From: an uncultured Duganella sp.
Lineage (GTDB): Bacteria > Pseudomonadota > Gammaproteobacteria > Burkholderiales > Burkholderiaceae
Length of the DNA stretch: 16,297 nt
Direction of reading: 5' to 3'
Assembly (NCBI GenBank): GCA_946482335.1
Contig: CAMLRG010000124.1
Location: 1-16,297, forward strand
Shown here: positions 14,005 to 16,297 of the stretch, piece after piece
Numbering within the stretch: position 1 is the stretch's first letter
Layout: each line of letters begins with the position of its first letter
Notes under the pieces: generated by a model
Database searches by the model: none
The model's input: the letters and a program-made list of their open reading frames with translations, nothing else
Told to the model about the DNA's origin: nothing
Position numbers and translations under genes: made by a program

Positions 14005-14039
14005 TTGTGGGGCAAGCCATGTATTCCTAGAATACATTC
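14005..14039 (+). promoter_or_regulatory. Promoter with overlapping 19-bp palindrome upstream of the solute-binding pair
   Basis: TTGTGG (14005-14010), a 17-bp spacer and TAGAAT (14028-14033) form a sigma70-type promoter. The palindrome ATGTATTC-CTA-GAATACAT (14019-14037) is perfect in its 8-bp arms and covers the -10. The predicted start is about 14040, the A of the start codon. The palindrome would then not be transcribed and is better explained as a DNA operator. Confidence 0.6.
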
Positions 14040-14714
14040 ATGAAAGCTGCCCTGGCATTTCTCCTGCTGTGCATGGCACTGCCTTTGCGGGCAGGGGAAT
14101 TGCAGCTGTCCGTTATTGCCAACAATGCAACCCATCGGGACGTCTGGCTGATCGCCCAGGCGGCCCTGAAACGCGTCGGCATTGCCGCGGTGGCGCGGGA
14201 AGTCCCGGCCGAACGGGGGCTGGCGCTGGCCAACAGCGGGGCGACCGACGGCGATGTCGGCCGCATTGCCGGCATCGATCGCACCTTCCCATCGCTGGTA
14301 CGGGTGCCCGAGCCGATCTACTATTATGCGACCCAGGCGTTTGCCTACCAGCCCATCGATGTGTCGGAAGGGTGGCAATCCTTGCGCCCGCGCTCGCTCT
14401 GCATCCGGCGCGGCATCCAGCTGTTCCGGCTGCGTACCGAAGGGATGCGGCGCCAGCAACTGGACGACGACCAATCCGTCCTGCGCATGCTGCGCAATGG
14501 CGGTTGCGAAGTCGCCTTGCTGGAGCGGCGCAACCCCGAGGTCAAGGCAGCGCTGGCCGCCGATCCGCCATTGCTGCTGTTGGCGCCGGACCTGGAGGTG
14601 ACGCCGCTCTATTTGTATTTGCATGTGCGCCACGCGGCCCTGGTGCCGCGCCTTGCGGCAATGCTGCGGCAAATGCGCCGCGATGGCACAATGCAAGGTG
14701 TGACAAATCAATAA
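14040..14714 (+). CDS. Periplasmic solute-binding-like protein (SBP family 3 type), paralog 1
   Basis: This 224-residue protein has a signal peptide (MKAALAFLLLCMALPLRA, cleaved near residue 18). Its mature part of about 205 residues resembles extracellular solute-binding proteins of family 3. The fold-like features are ELQLSVIA at the mature N-terminus, DGDVGRIAGIDRTFPSLVRVPEPIYYY in the middle, and a C-terminal helix LAAMLRQMRRDGTM. Two cysteines, C121 and C156, are conserved with the neighbouring paralog and could form a disulfide. No transporter permease or ATPase lies nearby, so a sensory or scavenging role is as likely as transport. It is about 51% identical to the next gene by ungapped eye alignment. 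No Shine-Dalgarno precedes the ATG, in keeping with a leaderless message. The ligand is unknown. Confidence 0.8.
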   Translation: MKAALAFLLLCMALPLRAGELQLSVIANNATHRDVWLIAQAALKRVGIAAVAREVPAERGLALANSGATDGDVGRIAGIDRTFPSLVRVPEPIYYYATQAFAYQPIDVSEGWQSLRPRSLCIRRGIQLFRLRTEGMRRQQLDDDQSVLRMLRNGGCEVALLERRNPEVKAALAADPPLLLLAPDLEVTPLYLYLHVRHAALVPRLAAMLRQMRRDGTMQGVTNQ

Positions 14715-14722
14715 GGGTCGGC

Positions 14723-15394
14723 ATGAAACTGCTGTTTGCCTTGTTATGCTGCGCCGCCATGCCGCTGCACGCGCAGGAACTGCAGCTGTCCACGATCGCC
14801 CAGCATACGATCAATGAGCGCATCTGGCCGGTAACCGAGGCGGCTGCCCGCCGCGCCGGCGTGAGCGTGGTGGCGCGCCCCATGTCGGCCGAGCGCGGCA
14901 TCGTGCAGGCGGTGACCGGCCAGATCGATGGTGCCGTGGGTCGTTCGATGGGCGTGGAGCTCAAGTATCCCGACCTGTTGCGGGTGCCCGAACCGGTCTA
15001 CCGTTACGCGCCGATTGCCTATTCCTACAAACGCATCGACATGGATGCCGGCTGGGATGCCTTGCGCGGGCATCCGATCTGCATCCGTCTGGGATTGCAG
15101 CTGACTACCACGCGCACCAAGGGCATGATGCGCCAACAGTTGGCGGACGAGACGTCCATGCTGCGCATGCTGAAGGAGGGCGGTTGCGAGATCGCGGTGA
15201 TGGACCGCAACGACCCGGTGGCGCGCGCCGCCATGGCCAGCGACCCGGCCCTGATGCAGCTGGGGCCGCCGCTGGAGGAAATGCCGCTCTTTATCTACCT
15301 GCACAAGCGCCACGCCGCGCTGGCCGAGCGCCTGGGGCGCGCCCTGCGCGAAATGCGGGCCGACGGCACCATGCGGCGCCTGGGGATCGACTAG
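14723..15394 (+). CDS. Periplasmic solute-binding-like protein (SBP family 3 type), paralog 2
   Basis: This 223-residue tandem duplicate of the preceding gene starts 9 bp after its stop, at ATG 14723 with AAGGG as the ribosome site. Much longer open frames upstream are overlaps with the first copy. The signal peptide is MKLLFALLCCAAMPLHA. The mature part begins QELQLSTIAQ and keeps IDGAVGRSMGVELKYPDLLRVPEPVYRYAPIAYSY-type features, C120 and C155, and the final REMRADGTM. Conservation is highest around the RVPEP motif, the Cys segments and the C-terminal helix. It is low in the residue 29-38 segment, where ligand specificity could differ. The two genes form a small operon. No partner transporter is visible, and the ligand is unknown. 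Confidence 0.8.
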   Translation: MKLLFALLCCAAMPLHAQELQLSTIAQHTINERIWPVTEAAARRAGVSVVARPMSAERGIVQAVTGQIDGAVGRSMGVELKYPDLLRVPEPVYRYAPIAYSYKRIDMDAGWDALRGHPICIRLGLQLTTTRTKGMMRQQLADETSMLRMLKEGGCEIAVMDRNDPVARAAMASDPALMQLGPPLEEMPLFIYLHKRHAALAERLGRALREMRADGTMRRLGID

Positions 15395-15400
15395 GGTGGC

Positions 15401-15429
15401 TTGCCGCCGATGGAACTTTGGGTTATAAT
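15401..15429 (+). promoter_or_regulatory. carA promoter
   Basis: TTGCCG (15401-15406), a 17-bp spacer and a perfect TATAAT (15424-15429) make a strong sigma70-type promoter. The expected start is near 15436, giving a leader of about 138 nt before the carA start codon. Confidence 0.7.
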
Positions 15430-15455
15430 TCAAAGGTTTAGCCAATTACCATTCG

Positions 15456-15553
15456 ACCGTAGCGCCTACCCCACACATCCATCATCATCTGACCCGCGAG
15501 CCCGGCATTGCGCCCGGTCGTCCCGTGGGTTATCTGAGTGGCGTCGCTACGGT
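15456..15553 (+). other. Structured 5' leader of carA (long-range stem)
   Basis: ACCGTAGCG (15456-15464) pairs perfectly with CGCTACGGT (15545-15553), 80 nt apart. Just inside, ACCCCAC (15468-15474) can pair with GTGGGT (15525-15530) with one bulged C, and GACC/GGTC (15491-15494/15516-15519) can close an inner loop. The stem ends 10 nt before the AGGAG of carA. It could be a regulatory RNA fold or an attenuation element responding to pyrimidines or arginine. No known riboswitch class is recognised. Confidence 0.5.
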
Positions 15554-15573
15554 AACTTAATCAGGAGTTGCCC

Positions 15574-16297
15574 TTGCCGCCATTTTTTTCTGGCCCAGCC
15601 GTTCCAGCCATCCTGGCCTTAGCCGACGGAACTATCTTTAAAGGTTTTTCCATTGGCGCTGCCGGTCATACGACGGGCGAAGTCGTTTTCAATACCTCCA
15701 TTACCGGTTATCAGGAAATCCTGACCGATCCCAGCTACAGCCGCCAGATCGTCACCCTGACTTATCCGCACATCGGCAACTACGGTATCAACACCGAAGA
15801 CGTCGAAGCTTCCAAAGTCCACGCCGCCGGCCTGATCATCCGTGACTTGCCGCTGCTGGCATCGAATTTCCGCTCCCACCAATCGCTGTCCGACTACCTG
15901 AAGGCCGAGAACATCGTCGCCATCGCCTGCATCGACACCCGCAAGCTGACCCGCATCCTGCGCGAGAAGGGTGCCCAGGCCGGCGCCATCGTGACTGGTG
16001 TGCAGGGCAACGAGCCGTCCGTGCAGCAGGCGCTGGAGCTGGCGCGCAGCTTCCCGGGCCTGACCGGCATGGACCTGGCAAAAGTCGTGACCACGCCGGA
16101 CGTCTACGAGTGGACCGAAACCGAATGGGAACTGGGCAAAGGCTATGGCAAGGTAGCCGACCCGCGCTTCCACGTCGTAGCCTACGACTTCGGCGTCAAG
16201 CGCAACATCCTGCGCATGCTGGCTTCGCGCGGCTGCAAGGTCACCGTGGTGCCGGCGCAGACTTCCGCCGCCTACGTGCTGTCGCTGAACCCGGACG
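15574..16297 (+). CDS. carA: Carbamoyl-phosphate synthase small subunit, 3'-truncated by window edge
   Basis: CarA is the glutaminase subunit of carbamoyl-phosphate synthase, which supplies carbamoyl phosphate for arginine and pyrimidine synthesis. The visible 241 residues contain [15 protein letters not shown], then [54 protein letters not shown] and [17 protein letters not shown], all diagnostic of CarA. The glutamine amidotransferase domain begins at [18 protein letters not shown]; its catalytic Cys lies beyond the window. No ATG or GTG is available before the conserved region. TTG 15574 is chosen because AGGAG (15563-15567) lies 6 nt upstream; TTG 15568 is in frame but too close to it. 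A strong promoter and a folded leader precede the gene. Confidence 0.95.
   Translation, partial: MPPFFSGPAVPAILALADGTIFKGFSIGAAGHTTGEVVFNTSITGYQEILTDPSYSRQIVTLTYPHIGNYGINTEDVEASKVHAAGLIIRDLPLLASNFRSHQSLSDYLKAENIVAIACIDTRKLTRILREKGAQAGAIVTGVQGNEPSVQQALELARSFPGLTGMDLAKVVTTPDVYEWTETEWELGKGYGKVADPRFHVVAYDFGVKRNILRMLASRGCKVTVVPAQTSAAYVLSLNPD

Noticed and set aside
1..16297. CRISPR arrays, tRNA or rRNA genes, insertion sequences, prophage or defence genes
   Set aside because: No regularly spaced repeats, tRNA-like or rRNA segments, transposases, integrases, toxin-antitoxin pairs or nuclease/helicase defence genes were seen; the gene content is core chromosome.

Overview
The window is GC-rich, densely coded bacterial chromosome. 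Protein sequences, gene order and the GGGGTC/GACCCC intergenic hairpins suggest a betaproteobacterium of the Oxalobacteraceae (Massilia, Duganella or Janthinobacterium type). That placement is inference from style and family knowledge, not a database match. I see no tRNA, rRNA, CRISPR, insertion sequence or prophage gene. Most of the window is conserved core chromosome, and its core is a complete phosphate-starvation (Pho) locus.

Layout. (1) Positions 1-2869, plus strand: the 3' part of radA, a small PilZ-domain protein, and a divergent FliD-like flagellar cap protein. (2) Positions 2876-5715, minus strand, read right to left: ppk1 (polyphosphate kinase), sixA (phosphohistidine phosphatase), then an unannotated-looking 38-residue membrane protein followed by a rho-independent terminator. 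(3) Positions 5716-5850: a divergent control region with good PHO boxes on both strands, one facing ppk1 and one facing pstS. (4) Positions 5851-12444, plus strand: pstS, a large hairpin repeat, then the tightly packed pstC-pstA-pstB-phoU-phoB-phoR, several joined by 1-4 base overlaps. A second large inverted repeat follows phoR. (5) Positions 12599-15394, plus strand: a patatin-like lipoprotein, a GlcG/HbpS-family protein, and a tandem pair of paralogous periplasmic solute-binding-like proteins behind their own promoter. (6) From 15424: a carA promoter, a structured leader of about 138 nt, and the 5' part of carA, which uses a TTG start.

How the genes work together. PhoR/PhoB sense phosphate limitation through PstSCAB and PhoU. 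The PHO boxes predict that PhoB activates its own operon through pstS and, in the opposite direction, ppk1-sixA, so phosphate uptake and polyphosphate metabolism would share one switch. The ppk1 promoter is placed so that transcription should start at or next to the ATG, predicting a leaderless mRNA. The first solute-binding-like gene shows the same arrangement.

Points most worth a second look: the divergent PHO region with a leaderless ppk1, the 38-residue membrane protein with its own terminator, the two large inverted repeats placed after pstS and after phoR, the tandem solute-binding pair with a 19-bp palindrome over its -10, and the PilZ/FliD-like pair.
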